Positions 40,732 to 49,333 are shown, counted from the first letter of the stretch. The stretch: 64,000 bases of DNA from WHSW01 sp963722175 (GCA_963722175.1 CAVRKA010000008.1:5461-69460); one strand, 5' to 3'. Notes: generated by a model from the letters alone, not told the origin. Numbers and translations are program-made.

Positions 40732-41676
40732 ATGCCGCACGACTGGCGCCTTTCGCTGGACTACCCAACGCCCGGGACCACTCGCGGCTGGGCGGCGGCG
40801 TCCGAGCTCGCCGCCCGGCAGCATGGGGTGGTGGCCTTGGGACAACTGGTCGCGCTCGGCACCCCGCCGGCGACGGTCCGCACCTGGGTAGCGACGCACC
40901 GACTGATTCGCCTCTACCGCGGTGTCTTTGCGGTCGGCCATCGGCACCTCCGCGCGGAGGGGCATTACCTGGCCGGAGTTCTCGCGTGTGGCCCACGTGC
41001 GGTGCTCTCGCACCTTGCCGCGGCCGCGCTGTGGGAAATCAGGCGATCGGCGGCCGTGCTGCTCGATGTCACGGTGGGCGGCCGGACGGGGCGCAAGCAA
41101 CGAGGGCTGAGGGTGCATGACGCGTCGCACCTGCGCGCCGACGAGATCACGAAGAAGGACGCCGTCCCCTGCACCACGGTCGGCCGCACGCTGCTCGATC
41201 TTGCAGCGGTGCTCCCTCAGCGTGGGATCCAAGCGGCTGTGGAGACCTCCGAGCGGCTCGACCTCCTCGACCTGCGCTCGGTCACGATCCTGCTGGCGCG
41301 TCATCGCGGGCGCCGCGGCACGGCGAAGTTGCGGCGCGCGCTCGCAGCATTCGACCCGGAGGTCCTCCGCGCGCGCAGCGAGACCGAGGCCCGCTTCTTT
41401 CACCTCTGCGTAGACAGCGGGATGCCACGCCCGCTCGTCAACCGGCTCGTGGAGGCAGGCGGGCGACGGTACGAGGTTGACTTCCACTGGCCCGCCGCCC
41501 GGTCGATCGTCGAGACCGACAGCCCGTACCACGACACCACCGCCGCCGGCCCTCGCGATTCCGTACGCGACGCGGCTCTCCGCGCCGCCGGCTGGACGGT
41601 CATCCGCTGCCGCTGGCACGACGTCGTAGTCGATCCCGCACCCCTGGTCGAGAGGGTGCGACGCGCGCTCGTCTAG
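40732..41676 (+). CDS. AbiEi-type winged-helix plus DUF559 endonuclease-like protein
   Basis: 314 residues. The N-terminal 100 residues match the AbiEi antitoxin-like winged helix (AARQHGVVALGQLVALGTPP, RLYRGVFAVGHRHL, GPRAVLSHLAAAALW). The C-terminal third is a DUF559/Vsr-like PD-(D/E)xK domain: RYEVDFHWPAARSIVETDS with Asp and Glu, then RDSVRDAALRAAGWTVIRCR (20). Single-gene fusions like this are frequent in actinobacteria and lack the AbiEii toxin. The role in defence is not shown. No toxin partner adjoins. No promoter hexamer is obvious. Confidence 0.87.
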   Translation: MPHDWRLSLDYPTPGTTRGWAAASELAARQHGVVALGQLVALGTPPATVRTWVATHRLIRLYRGVFAVGHRHLRAEGHYLAGVLACGPRAVLSHLAAAALWEIRRSAAVLLDVTVGGRTGRKQRGLRVHDASHLRADEITKKDAVPCTTVGRTLLDLAAVLPQRGIQAAVETSERLDLLDLRSVTILLARHRGRRGTAKLRRALAAFDPEVLRARSETEARFFHLCVDSGMPRPLVNRLVEAGGRRYEVDFHWPAARSIVETDSPYHDTTAAGPRDSVRDAALRAAGWTVIRCRWHDVVVDPAPLVERVRRALV

Positions 41677-42629
41677 TCCTCGACGACCTTGAAGGCGACC
41701 TTCGCCGGCGTCCGGTCGGTGTTGCCGGCGGCATCGGTCGCCCTGACCTTGAACTTGTGCTTGCCGGGGTCGAGGTTCTTGTACTTCTTCGGCGACCTGC
41801 AGCGCTTGAACGGCTTCTTGTCGAGCTTGCACTGGAAGGTCGAGCCGGCCTCGTCGGAGCCGAACCTGAACTTCGCCGTCGTCTTCTCCGTCCTCGCGTC
41901 CGGCTTCTTGGTGATCTTTGTCTGCGGCGCGGTGGCGTCGTTGCCGCCTCCACCACCGCCGCCTCCGCCGCCTCCTCCTCCACCGCCACCACCGCAGGCC
42001 GTCTCGGTCGGCGTGGCCGCGTTGTTGCGCGGGGCTGGGGTCGTGACGGCGAAGTCGGCGGCGCTGTTCCCGGTGTCGTCGCCGGCTTCGAGCAGCGTCG
42101 CGCAGCCCGGGGCGATCGAGCGCTGCAACGCTTGGCCGGGCGGGATCGCAGCGGCCGGCGTGCCGGCCGACGAGGGCAGCATCGCGTTCCCGGTGAAGTT
42201 CCCCCATGAGGCGCAGTCGATCCCGCCGAAACCGCCGGGATCGTCGAAGCACACGGCGCCGCCGGGTCCGGTGGGGTTGATCGCATCGGCGAGCTGGTCG
42301 TAGATGAAGTCCGCGCCGGGTGTCGCGGTATCGCCGATCAGGATCGTTCGCTGGCTGGCGTCGTTGGCGACGTCGGAGGTCAGGGTGAACTCCGCCTGGA
42401 CCGACCCGGTGGCAGTGTAGAACCGGATCTTCTTGTTGTTGACGAGGCCCTGGCCCGCCGCGTACATCTGCAGCTCGACGTACGAGTTGTTTGCCCCGAG
42501 GTTCGTCGCCACCTCGCGGATCTTCATCAAGTGGTAGCTGGCCGAGGCGCTGGGCGCGCAGACCAGCGCCACCAGCCCTGCAATCGCGAGTGCGAGTCCC
42601 CTGCGCACGCGTGCAAGCCTCTCACACAC
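41673..42629 (-). CDS. Exported protein with poly-Gly linker and Ig-like C-terminal domain
   Basis: 318 residues. GTG 42629 follows GAGGAG five bases upstream and overlaps the preceding gene's stop by eight bases (GTGTGTGA); a TTG at 42644 is less good. Signal peptide LALAIAGLVALVCAPSASA. The first domain (MKIREVATNLGANNSYVELQ, 20) looks like a lamin-tail domain. A run of about 17 Gly follows a Cys, then an Ig-like domain of the type DATAPQTKITKKPDARTEKT (20) ... TDAAGNTDRTPAKVAFKVVE. Surface adhesion or scaffold role is inferred. Confidence 0.82.
   Translation of the reverse strand: MCERLARVRRGLALAIAGLVALVCAPSASASYHLMKIREVATNLGANNSYVELQMYAAGQGLVNNKKIRFYTATGSVQAEFTLTSDVANDASQRTILIGDTATPGADFIYDQLADAINPTGPGGAVCFDDPGGFGGIDCASWGNFTGNAMLPSSAGTPAAAIPPGQALQRSIAPGCATLLEAGDDTGNSAADFAVTTPAPRNNAATPTETACGGGGGGGGGGGGGGGGGNDATAPQTKITKKPDARTEKTTAKFRFGSDEAGSTFQCKLDKKPFKRCRSPKKYKNLDPGKHKFKVRATDAAGNTDRTPAKVAFKVVED
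41943..41995. repeat. GGN trinucleotide tract encoding poly-Gly
   Basis: About 17 consecutive Gly codons of mixed GGC, GGA and GGT inside the exported protein at 41673-42629. Mixed codons reduce slippage, but length variation is possible. Confidence 0.8.
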
Positions 42630-43917
42630 GGCTCTCCTCGGCAAGGGGCGCGCCCTCGGCGACGGTGAACCGCATCCGTGCGCGCTCGAAGCGGTCGAGC
42701 GCGCCCGTCCCGACCGCGAGCGCAGGGGTGATGCAGCCGGCGCGGTCCGGGGTTACCCCGTGGGCGGCCATCATGAGCCCGGCCTCGCCCAGCATCCGCG
42801 CCGTCGCCAGGTAGCCGGGATGCCCCTCGGCCTCGACGGTGACGCGGACCGGTTGCGAACCGGTGGTTCGGGCGTCGACGTCGAAGCGCCAGCGCCAGGG
42901 CTCGAGCCGGTCGGGCGCGGGCCCGAAGCCCGACGACGGCAGCGCGGAGCGGAGGGTCTTCGCCGCCCGGGAGCGCACCGCGGGCCGGGCGCGGGTCAGC
43001 GCCCGGACCCCGACCTGGGTTCCGGCGAGCGCCCCGGCGGCGCCGAGCCGCAGCGGCAGGGTGAGCGGCGAGCCGTCGAGCGCCACCCCCTCGCGGTAGC
43101 GGAACGGCTCGATCGCGACCCCGCGCTCGGCGGCGGAGAGCGCCGCGGTGCGATGGATCACGGCCGGGTTGATGAACGGGGCCGGGGCCATCGGCCCGAC
43201 GACCGCTCCTCGCGCGTCGCGGCGCGGGCGAAGGACGATCGGGCTCCGCCGCCGGATTGCGCCGGCGAGCTGCGGGTCGCTGACCAGCGCCGCCGGATCG
43301 TTGAGCGAGTCCGGGTCGCGGTGGCCGACCATCTCGGCAATGCTCTGGAAGGTGCCGCCGGAGATCATGTCCGAGGGCCGGGGCAGTCCGGGCGGCGTGG
43401 CGGTGATCGCGACCGAGACGTCGACCTCGGCGAGCTCCTCGTTCCAGCGCTCGCGCGCGGTCTCGGCGGCGAGCAGGACGGCGAGGTCGGGCGGCAGCGC
43501 CTCGAAGCCGCAGACCTGGACGATCTTGACGCCGGCCTCGGCGGCGGCCTGGTCGAACTCCTCGACGATCTCGCGCACGAACGGGATCTCGCCGGTGAGG
43601 TCGGCGTAGTGGGCGCCGCCGGCGATGCAGGCCTCGATCACCGGCCGGCCACGGGTGCTGTAGGGGCCGACGAGGTTGAGCACGACCGCCGCGCGAGCGG
43701 CCATCGACGCCAGCGACTCGGGGTCGCCGAGCTCCGCGGCGATCGTCTCGGTCGGCTCCGCGCGGACCTCGGCCAGGGTGCGCTCGAGCTTTGCCGGATC
43801 GCGCCCGGCGGCGCCCCACCGCGCCCCGGTCCCGCTCAGGTATCCGGCGACCTGGCGCCCGGTGACGCCGGTGGCGCCGAAGACGACGACGTCGAGGTCT
43901 CGTGCTTTCTCAGTCAC
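42622..43917 (-). CDS. Saccharopine dehydrogenase-like / trans-acting enoyl reductase family protein
   Basis: 431 residues. N-terminal Rossmann fold DVVVFGATGVTGRQVAGYLS (20), RDPAKLERTLAEV, VVLNLVGPYSTRGRPVIEAC (20), GAHYADLTGEIPFVREIV. This is the actinobacterial family that includes the mycobacterial trans-acting enoyl reductase of phthiocerol lipids. GTG 43917 is preferred: TAATGT lies eight bases before it, and it starts right at the fold. An ATG at 43929 adds four residues. No lipid pathway genes adjoin it apart from the acyl-CoA ligase 4 kb away. Confidence 0.88.
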   Translation of the reverse strand: MTEKARDLDVVVFGATGVTGRQVAGYLSGTGARWGAAGRDPAKLERTLAEVRAEPTETIAAELGDPESLASMAARAAVVLNLVGPYSTRGRPVIEACIAGGAHYADLTGEIPFVREIVEEFDQAAAEAGVKIVQVCGFEALPPDLAVLLAAETARERWNEELAEVDVSVAITATPPGLPRPSDMISGGTFQSIAEMVGHRDPDSLNDPAALVSDPQLAGAIRRRSPIVLRPRRDARGAVVGPMAPAPFINPAVIHRTAALSAAERGVAIEPFRYREGVALDGSPLTLPLRLGAAGALAGTQVGVRALTRARPAVRSRAAKTLRSALPSSGFGPAPDRLEPWRWRFDVDARTTGSQPVRVTVEAEGHPGYLATARMLGEAGLMMAAHGVTPDRAGCITPALAVGTGALDRFERARMRFTVAEGAPLAEESRV

Positions 43918-43925
43918 GTAGGGGC

Positions 43926-43931
43926 ACATTA
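43926..43931 (-). promoter_or_regulatory. -10 element of the saccharopine dehydrogenase-like gene (leaderless)
   Basis: TAATGT on the minus strand, eight bases before GTG 43917. It supports that start over ATG 43929. Confidence 0.45.
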
Positions 43932-43947
43932 GTGCCCCGCCCGAGGC

Positions 43948-45045
43948 TCAGCCGCTGAGCCGGAAGGCGACGATGCGCGCGGCGACGATGCTCATGGCGC
44001 CGTTGTTTTCCTCGCAGACGAGCGAGTACGTCACCGTTCCGGCCGGCGGAGTCGTGTCGAGTGCGATCAGGGATGCGTTTGCGCTCGTGTTGTTCGAGTT
44101 GTGCTCGTTTCCGTTCTGCCCGTACAGGGTCCCTTGGAGCTCCGACGCCGCCCGACTGATATTGCACCTTCCGAAGTCCGACCCGGCGGCGTCTCCGTGC
44201 CAGCGCCACCACGCGCTCAGGTAGACGTCGTCTCCGGCCGTCAGCCCGGCGAGTGCCGCCGAAGCGCAGGTCGTGGCGCCTCCGAGGTTGTTGCACTGGC
44301 CGGGCCCGGTGTTCGCGGTGTTCTTGTAGCGTGCGGAGTCCAGCCCGTCGAGCGTGTCCGCATTGGGCACGATGCCCAGCGTCGCCTCGTTGATGTCGGT
44401 GCCGAACAGCGAGTTGTCCCCGACGTCGGCGCCGAGCAGCGAACCGTTTTCGACGTCGACGCCGGTCAGCGAGCCGTCTCCGACGTCGGCGGCGGCCAGC
44501 GAGCCGTCCGTGACATCGGTGCCGGCCAGCGAACCGGTTGCGACATCGGCGCCGGTCAGCGAGTCATCTTCGACGTCGACGCCGGTCAGCGAGCCGTCTT
44601 CGACGTCCGCCGCGGCCAGCGAGCCGTCCGTGACATCGGCGCCGGTCAGCGAGCCATCTTCTACGTCGGCGCCGAGCAGCGAGCCGTCCGTGACGTCGTT
44701 GCCCGTGAGCGAGCCGTCAACCTCGCTGGTGCCCACGGAATCCGGGTTCAGGTCCACGGCGTTGAGCCCGCCGTCGCTGAGCCCCTCGTTGCGGACGTCA
44801 ATGGAGCGCACCTGGTTGTTGGTGATCTCTTCGGTTCGCACCGAGTCGGTCCGCAAATCGGCGGCGCCGAGCCCGCCGTTGGCGAGCGTGTCGTCGCGGA
44901 CGTCCGCCGAGAACACCTCGTTGTCGATGATGTCCGAGCTGCCGATCGTGTCGGCGGCGTAGGCGACTCCTCCCCCGAGCGCCAAAACGACGGCCAGCGT
45001 CGACATCGTGTTCGCGTAGGTGAGTTGCATGCGTAGGGCTTGCAT
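43948..45045 (-). CDS. Exported pentapeptide-repeat protein
   Basis: 365 residues. Signal segment TLAVVLALGGGVAYA, then a repeat domain (about residues 36-225) with exact ten-residue periodicity, for example GSLTGADVTD, GSLAAADVED, GSLLGADVGD. Each unit is two pentapeptides of the A-D/S-L/V-x-x kind, predicting a right-handed square beta-helix. A globular C-terminal domain of about 130 residues follows, with Cys in GPGQCNNLGGATTCAS, FGRCNIS and LVCEENN. ATG 45045 has GGGAGGT five bases upstream. Exported pentapeptide proteins are uncommon; function unknown. Confidence 0.85.
   Translation of the reverse strand: MQALRMQLTYANTMSTLAVVLALGGGVAYAADTIGSSDIIDNEVFSADVRDDTLANGGLGAADLRTDSVRTEEITNNQVRSIDVRNEGLSDGGLNAVDLNPDSVGTSEVDGSLTGNDVTDGSLLGADVEDGSLTGADVTDGSLAAADVEDGSLTGVDVEDDSLTGADVATGSLAGTDVTDGSLAAADVGDGSLTGVDVENGSLLGADVGDNSLFGTDINEATLGIVPNADTLDGLDSARYKNTANTGPGQCNNLGGATTCASAALAGLTAGDDVYLSAWWRWHGDAAGSDFGRCNISRAASELQGTLYGQNGNEHNSNNTSANASLIALDTTPPAGTVTYSLVCEENNGAMSIVAARIVAFRLSG
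44386..44715. repeat. Eleven tandem 30-base coding repeats
   Basis: Codes residues 111-220 of the pentapeptide-repeat protein; units such as GTCAGCGAGCCGTC vary at a few bases. It is a protein-coding repeat, not a CRISPR array. Confidence 0.9.
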
Positions 45046-45183
45046 CGGTACCTCCCGGGTCAGGTCCGGACGCTAAGTGCGACTTGTGCTGAGCGCCATA
45101 GGTGAAAACACCTGAAAGGGCTAGGCGCGCCCGCATCGGCAAGCCGCTGGCGACAGCAGGCCCGCTGTCACAATGTGCCCCGT

Positions 45184-46476
45184 ATGGCATCCAAGCGCCA
45201 GATCTTCGTCGGCGGCGTGCCGATCGGCGGCGGGGCCCCCGTCGCCGTGCAGACGATGACCAAGACCGAGACCGCCAATCTCGAGGCGACCATGGACCAG
45301 ATCCACAAGGTCGCCGAGGCGGGGGCGGACCTGGTCCGGGTCGCCGTGCCGCGCGACGAGGACGCGGTCGCCCTGCGGACGATCGTCAAGCAGTCGCCGA
45401 TCCCGGTGATCGCCGACATCCACTTCAACCACACCCTGGCGCTGAAGGCGATCGACGCCGGCGCCCACTGCATCCGGCTCAACCCGGGCAACATCGGCGG
45501 ACGCGAGAAGGTCGCCGAGGTCGCCGTCCGGGCCACCGAGGCCGGGGTGCCGATGAGGATCGGGGTGAACTCCGGCTCGCTGCCCAAGCACCTCCACGAG
45601 CTCGAGCGCGAGAACCCGGTCGAGGCGCTGGTGACTGCGGCTGCGGAGTTCGTGGCGATGATGGAGTCGCTCGACTTCGAGGACTTCAAGGTCTCGATCA
45701 AGTCGACCAACGTCCCGAACACGATCGCCGCCAACCGCCTGCTCTCCGAGCGGATCCCGTATCCGATCCACCTGGGGATCACCGAAGCGGGGACGAAATG
45801 GTCCGGCTCGCTGAAGTCGGCGGTCGGCCTCGGAACGCTGCTGGCTGACGGCGTCGGGGACACCATCCGGATCAGCCTCTCGACTTTCCACGCCGAGGAG
45901 GAGGTCAAGGTCGCCTGGGAGATCCTCAAGGCGCTGCAGCTGCGCGAGCGTGGCCCGGTGCTCATCGCCTGTCCGACCTGCGGGCGGCTTCAGTTCGACA
46001 TGGACTCGGTCGTCGCCGAGATCGAGCGGCGCCTCGAGGCGTACGCCGAGCCGATCGAGGTCGCCGTGCTCGGCTGTGCGGTGAACGGGATCGGCGAGGC
46101 GTCGCACGCGGACTTCGGGATCACCGGGGCCAAGAACGAGGGCCTGATCTTCGCCCACGGCAAGCCGCTCAAGAAGGTGCCGCAGGACGACCTCGTCGAC
46201 GCGCTCTTCCGCGAGATCGACAAGTCACTGGACCGCGGCTCGGTCGAGGTCGAGGCCGACAAGGCGGCGGAGGGCGCCGAGTGGCTGGCGAAGATCGAGG
46301 AGGAGAACGCCGGCGAGCTGACGCCCGAGCGGATCGCGGCGATGGAGGCCGAGAAGGCCCGCGAGGAGGGGAGCGACGTCACCGCCGAGCCGTTCCTGAA
46401 ACCGGTGAAGGGACGCAAGGTCGAGCTGGACGAGGACGCTTCGCCGACGGCGGGCCGGCGCTTCACCCGCGCCTAG
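45184..46476 (+). CDS. ispG: 4-hydroxy-3-methylbut-2-enyl diphosphate synthase IspG
   Basis: [4Fe-4S] enzyme of the MEP pathway, penultimate step. 430 residues. N-terminal barrel with VAVQTMTKTETANLEATMDQ (20), RVAVPRDEDAVAL and IRLNPGNIGG. The cluster Cys are in LIACPTCGRLQ and VAVLGCAVNGIGEASHADFG (20). About 75 extra residues follow the usual end (after DALFREIDKSL), charged and Glu-rich. ATG 45184 follows CACAAT nine bases upstream. It precedes proS, with a GNAT gene antisense between. Confidence 0.95.
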   Translation: MASKRQIFVGGVPIGGGAPVAVQTMTKTETANLEATMDQIHKVAEAGADLVRVAVPRDEDAVALRTIVKQSPIPVIADIHFNHTLALKAIDAGAHCIRLNPGNIGGREKVAEVAVRATEAGVPMRIGVNSGSLPKHLHELERENPVEALVTAAAEFVAMMESLDFEDFKVSIKSTNVPNTIAANRLLSERIPYPIHLGITEAGTKWSGSLKSAVGLGTLLADGVGDTIRISLSTFHAEEEVKVAWEILKALQLRERGPVLIACPTCGRLQFDMDSVVAEIERRLEAYAEPIEVAVLGCAVNGIGEASHADFGITGAKNEGLIFAHGKPLKKVPQDDLVDALFREIDKSLDRGSVEVEADKAAEGAEWLAKIEEENAGELTPERIAAMEAEKAREEGSDVTAEPFLKPVKGRKVELDEDASPTAGRRFTRA

Positions 46477-46488
46477 ATGCGATCAGCC

Positions 46489-46950
46489 TCATCGCAGCGG
46501 AGCCTCCAGCGTCGTCCACGTATCGACGTCGGGAAGCCCGAACTCGTGGAGCTTGCGCACCTCGCCGACCTTGCGGTATCCGAAGTGGCGCTCGTACCAG
46601 GCGATCGTCTCCGGGCGATCCGCATTCGTGATCACGCGCGTGGCTCCGGCCTCCCGCATCCGCTCCATGCGCAGGCGCTGTAGCGCCCCGCCGATCCCGT
46701 GCCCGCGCGCGGCGGGATCCACCGCCAGGAGGGTCGTCTTGCCGACCGGCTCAGCCGCGTCGTCGAGCAGCCGGTAGCCGGCGACACCCACAACCGCGCC
46801 ACCGAGCTCGGCGACGTACCAGTGCCCGACGTCGAAGTCGTCCATCTCGGGCGAGGGGACGCGGTGCATGTTCGCGGTCTCCAGGACGCGCAACATCTCC
46901 GTCCGATCGGCGGGCAGGTCCGCGGCCCGAATCCGGGGTGCGGGGTCCAT
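46489..46950 (-). CDS. GNAT-family N-acetyltransferase
   Basis: 153 residues. Acetyl-CoA motif A is LLAVDPAARGHGIGGALQRL (20), with ARGHGIG the pyrophosphate loop; motif B is ITNADRPETIAWYERHFGYR (20). Residues VPSPEMDDFDVGHWYVAELG (20) form the acceptor side. The acceptor cannot be named. It is divergent from proS with 37 bases between starts, each with its own -10. Confidence 0.88.
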   Translation of the reverse strand: MDPAPRIRAADLPADRTEMLRVLETANMHRVPSPEMDDFDVGHWYVAELGGAVVGVAGYRLLDDAAEPVGKTTLLAVDPAARGHGIGGALQRLRMERMREAGATRVITNADRPETIAWYERHFGYRKVGEVRKLHEFGLPDVDTWTTLEAPLR

Positions 46951-46960
46951 CTACCCAGCC

Positions 46961-46966
46961 ACTCTA
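46961..46966 (-). promoter_or_regulatory. -10 element of the GNAT gene
   Basis: TAGAGT on the minus strand, ten bases before ATG 46950, back to back with the proS -10. Confidence 0.45.
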
Positions 46967-46972
46967 CGTCGG

Positions 46973-46978
46973 TAGGCT
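46973..46978 (+). promoter_or_regulatory. -10 element of proS (leaderless)
   Basis: TAGGCT, nine bases before ATG 46988. Confidence 0.5.
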
Positions 46979-46987
46979 GGCCGCTCG

Positions 46988-48673
46988 ATGAGCCGCCTGT
47001 CGACCTACTTCCTTCCCACGCTGCGCGAGGACCCGGCCGACGCGGAGTCGCTTTCGCACCGGCTGATGGTCCGAGCCGGTCTGGTGCGCCAACTCGGCGC
47101 CGGCCTGTGGACGTGGCTGCCGGCCGGCTATCGGGTGATCAAGCGGGTCGAGGCGATCGTCCGCGAGGAGATCGACGGGATCGGCGGCCAGGAGATGCTG
47201 ATGCCGGTGCTCCAGCCGGCGGAGCTCTGGCAGCGCACCGGTCGCCACGGGATCACCGAGCTCTTCAAGCTCGACGACCGCAAGGGCTCGCCGCACGTGC
47301 TGGCGCTGACGCACGAGGAGGCGCTGACGTTCCACGTCGCCCGCGAGATCCGCTCCTACCGCGAGCTGCCGAAGATCCTCTACCACCTCCAGGTCAAGGA
47401 GCGCGATGAGGCGCGGCCGCGCGCCGGGGTGCTGCGCACGCGCGAGTTCACGATGAAGGACTCCTACTCGTTCGACCGCGACACGGACGGACTGGACGCC
47501 AGCTACGAGCTGCACCGGCGCGCCTACGCGCGGATCCTCGACCGCTGCGAGCTGCGCTGGTACGAGGTCGAGTCCGACGTCGGGATGATGGGCGGGACCG
47601 GCGCCCACGAGTACATGGCCCCGTGCGAGGCGGGCGAGGATGAGGTCGCCCTGGCGCCGGGCTACGCCGCCAACGTCGAGGTCGCATCGGCGACCGCGCA
47701 GCCCGTCGAGCTGCCGCCGGCGCTCGACAGCCCGCGCGAGGTCCCGACCCCGGGTCTGACCACGGTGGACGGGGTCTCCGAAGCGCTCGGCGTGCCGGCG
47801 GGGGCGGCGCTGAAGGCGATCCCGGTGATCGTCGAGGGTCGCGGCATGGTCCTGACGCTGGTCCGCGGCGACCACCGCCTGAACGAGATCAAGCTCCGCA
47901 ACGCGCTCGGCACCGACTTCCGCCAGGCGACCGCCGAGGAGATCGAGGCCGAGCTCGGACCGCCGGGCTTCATCGGGCCCGTTGGCGCCGAGGTGCCGGT
48001 GATCAAGGACGCGGCGATCCAGGGCGAGGGCTTTTTCGGCGGCGCCAACAAGGCCGACACGCACATGATCGGGATCGCCCCCGTACGCGACTTCAACTTC
48101 GAGGAGCTCGACATCCGCGCGGTCGAAGCCGGCGACCTCTCGCCGTCCGGCGACCCGATCGAGATCGAGACCGCAATCGAGGTCGGCAACATCTTCAAGC
48201 TCGGGACCCGCTACTCCGAGCCCCTCGGCGCGACCTACCTCGACGCCGACGGCAAGGAGCGGCCGATCGTGATGGGCAGCTACGGGTTTGGCCCGGCGCG
48301 GACGGTCGCCGCCTCCATCGAGCAGAACGCCGACGAGAAGGGGATCGTCTGGCCGCGCCCGCTGGCGCCCTGGCAGGTCCACCTGGTCGCGCTCGGCAAG
48401 GCGGGTGAGGAGACCCTCGAGGCGGCCGACAAGCTCTACGAGCAGCTCACCGAGGCGGGGCTGGAGCCGATCTACGACGACCGCGACGCCGGCCCGGGCG
48501 AGAAGTTCACCGACGCCGAGCTGCTCGGCTGCCCGCTGCGGGTCGTGGTCGGCAAGCGCGCCCTCGCGGAGGGCGAGGTCGAGGCTCAGGAGCGGCGCTC
48601 GGGCGCCGACCACCGGCTCGCGCTCGCCGATGCGGCCCGGCGGGCCGGCGAGATCCTCGACGCCCTCGACTGA
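46988..48673 (+). CDS. proS: Prolyl-tRNA synthetase, bacterial type with editing domain
   Basis: Charges tRNA-Pro. 561 residues. Class II motif 1 and 2 regions (GQEMLMPVLQPAELWQRTGR, 20; ALTHEEALTFHVAREIRSYR, 20; LRTREFTMKDSYSFDRDTDG, 20), an INS editing domain (about residues 225-380, with GRGMVLTLVRGDHRLNEIKL, 20), motif 3 GSYGFGPARTVAASIEQNAD (20) and an anticodon-binding domain at the end. It follows ispG as in many bacteria and is ten bases upstream of pgsA. Confidence 0.96.
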   Translation: MSRLSTYFLPTLREDPADAESLSHRLMVRAGLVRQLGAGLWTWLPAGYRVIKRVEAIVREEIDGIGGQEMLMPVLQPAELWQRTGRHGITELFKLDDRKGSPHVLALTHEEALTFHVAREIRSYRELPKILYHLQVKERDEARPRAGVLRTREFTMKDSYSFDRDTDGLDASYELHRRAYARILDRCELRWYEVESDVGMMGGTGAHEYMAPCEAGEDEVALAPGYAANVEVASATAQPVELPPALDSPREVPTPGLTTVDGVSEALGVPAGAALKAIPVIVEGRGMVLTLVRGDHRLNEIKLRNALGTDFRQATAEEIEAELGPPGFIGPVGAEVPVIKDAAIQGEGFFGGANKADTHMIGIAPVRDFNFEELDIRAVEAGDLSPSGDPIEIETAIEVGNIFKLGTRYSEPLGATYLDADGKERPIVMGSYGFGPARTVAASIEQNADEKGIVWPRPLAPWQVHLVALGKAGEETLEAADKLYEQLTEAGLEPIYDDRDAGPGEKFTDAELLGCPLRVVVGKRALAEGEVEAQERRSGADHRLALADAARRAGEILDALD

Positions 48674-48683
48674 GGCCTCGCGG

Positions 48684-49310
48684 GTGCCCTCGAAGCGCCG
48701 CCTGTTCGGGATCGATCGTTCCGGCCCGTCGCCGAGCGCAACCAGGCGCGGGGCTCCCCTGCACCCGTGGACGATCCCGAACCTGGTCGGCTACCTGCGC
48801 CTGGCGCTGATCCCGGTCTTCCTGGTCACGGCTTTCAACTCCGGCGACGGACGTGAGGCCCTGCCCGCGTTCCTCTATCTGGTGATCACGGCCGGCGACT
48901 ACGTCGACGGCTTCCTCGCCCGCGCCACCGGCCAGTACTCGCGCATGGGGGCGCTGCTCGATCCGGTGGTCGACCGCCTCGCGGTGCTCTCCGGGGCGGT
49001 CGTCTGCTGGCACTTCGAGCTCCTGCCACGCTGGGCGCTGGCGATCCTCGCGGTCCGCGAGGTCGTCACCTTGGTGCTCGCGGAGCTCGCCCTGCGCCGC
49101 GGGATCGACCTCGAGATCAACTGGACCGGGCGGATCGGGGTCTTTCTGGTCTTCGGGGGGATCTTCTGGAGCATGGTCGTCGACTGGTGGATCATCCGCG
49201 CGGGCTTCGTGGTGGGGGTCGCGATGGGGATCGCGGCTACCTACGTCTACGTCCGCGTCGCGCTCGGTCCCCACCCGCAGGCGGACGTGCAACCATCAAG
49301 CTCTACTTGA
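48684..49310 (+). CDS. pgsA: CDP-diacylglycerol-glycerol-3-phosphate phosphatidyltransferase family protein
   Basis: 208 residues, about five membrane helices. The CDP-alcohol phosphotransferase signature D-x2-D-G-x2-A-R-x8-G-x3-D-x3-D is exact (DYVDGFLAR, then GALLDPVVDR). TIPNLVGYLRLALIPVFLV (19) is the usual N-terminal helix. Product PGP is inferred from family; other CDP-alcohol acceptors such as inositol phosphate are possible in actinobacteria. Gene order pgsA then FHA and MerR genes resembles the mycobacterial pgsA2-garA region. GTG 48684. Confidence 0.88.
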   Translation: MPSKRRLFGIDRSGPSPSATRRGAPLHPWTIPNLVGYLRLALIPVFLVTAFNSGDGREALPAFLYLVITAGDYVDGFLARATGQYSRMGALLDPVVDRLAVLSGAVVCWHFELLPRWALAILAVREVVTLVLAELALRRGIDLEINWTGRIGVFLVFGGIFWSMVVDWWIIRAGFVVGVAMGIAATYVYVRVALGPHPQADVQPSSST

Positions 49311-49333
49311 AGTTTGCGGATCGGCCCTATAAT
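49306..49333 (+). promoter_or_regulatory. Promoter of the RsiG-like/FHA/MerR unit
   Basis: CTTGAA (49306-49311), 16 bases, perfect TATAAT (49328-49333). The -35 overlaps the pgsA stop. It would give a leader of about 40 bases before ATG 49381. This is the best sigma-A-like -10 in the window. Confidence 0.7.

Noticed and set aside
44386..44715. Regular 30-base repeats resembling a CRISPR array
   Set aside because: Units are adjacent with no spacers and encode an in-frame ten-residue protein repeat.
45100..45113. AGGTG-AAAA-CACCT as an operator upstream of ispG
   Set aside because: Five-base arms are short and it lies in the leader of the divergent gene; too weak to call.
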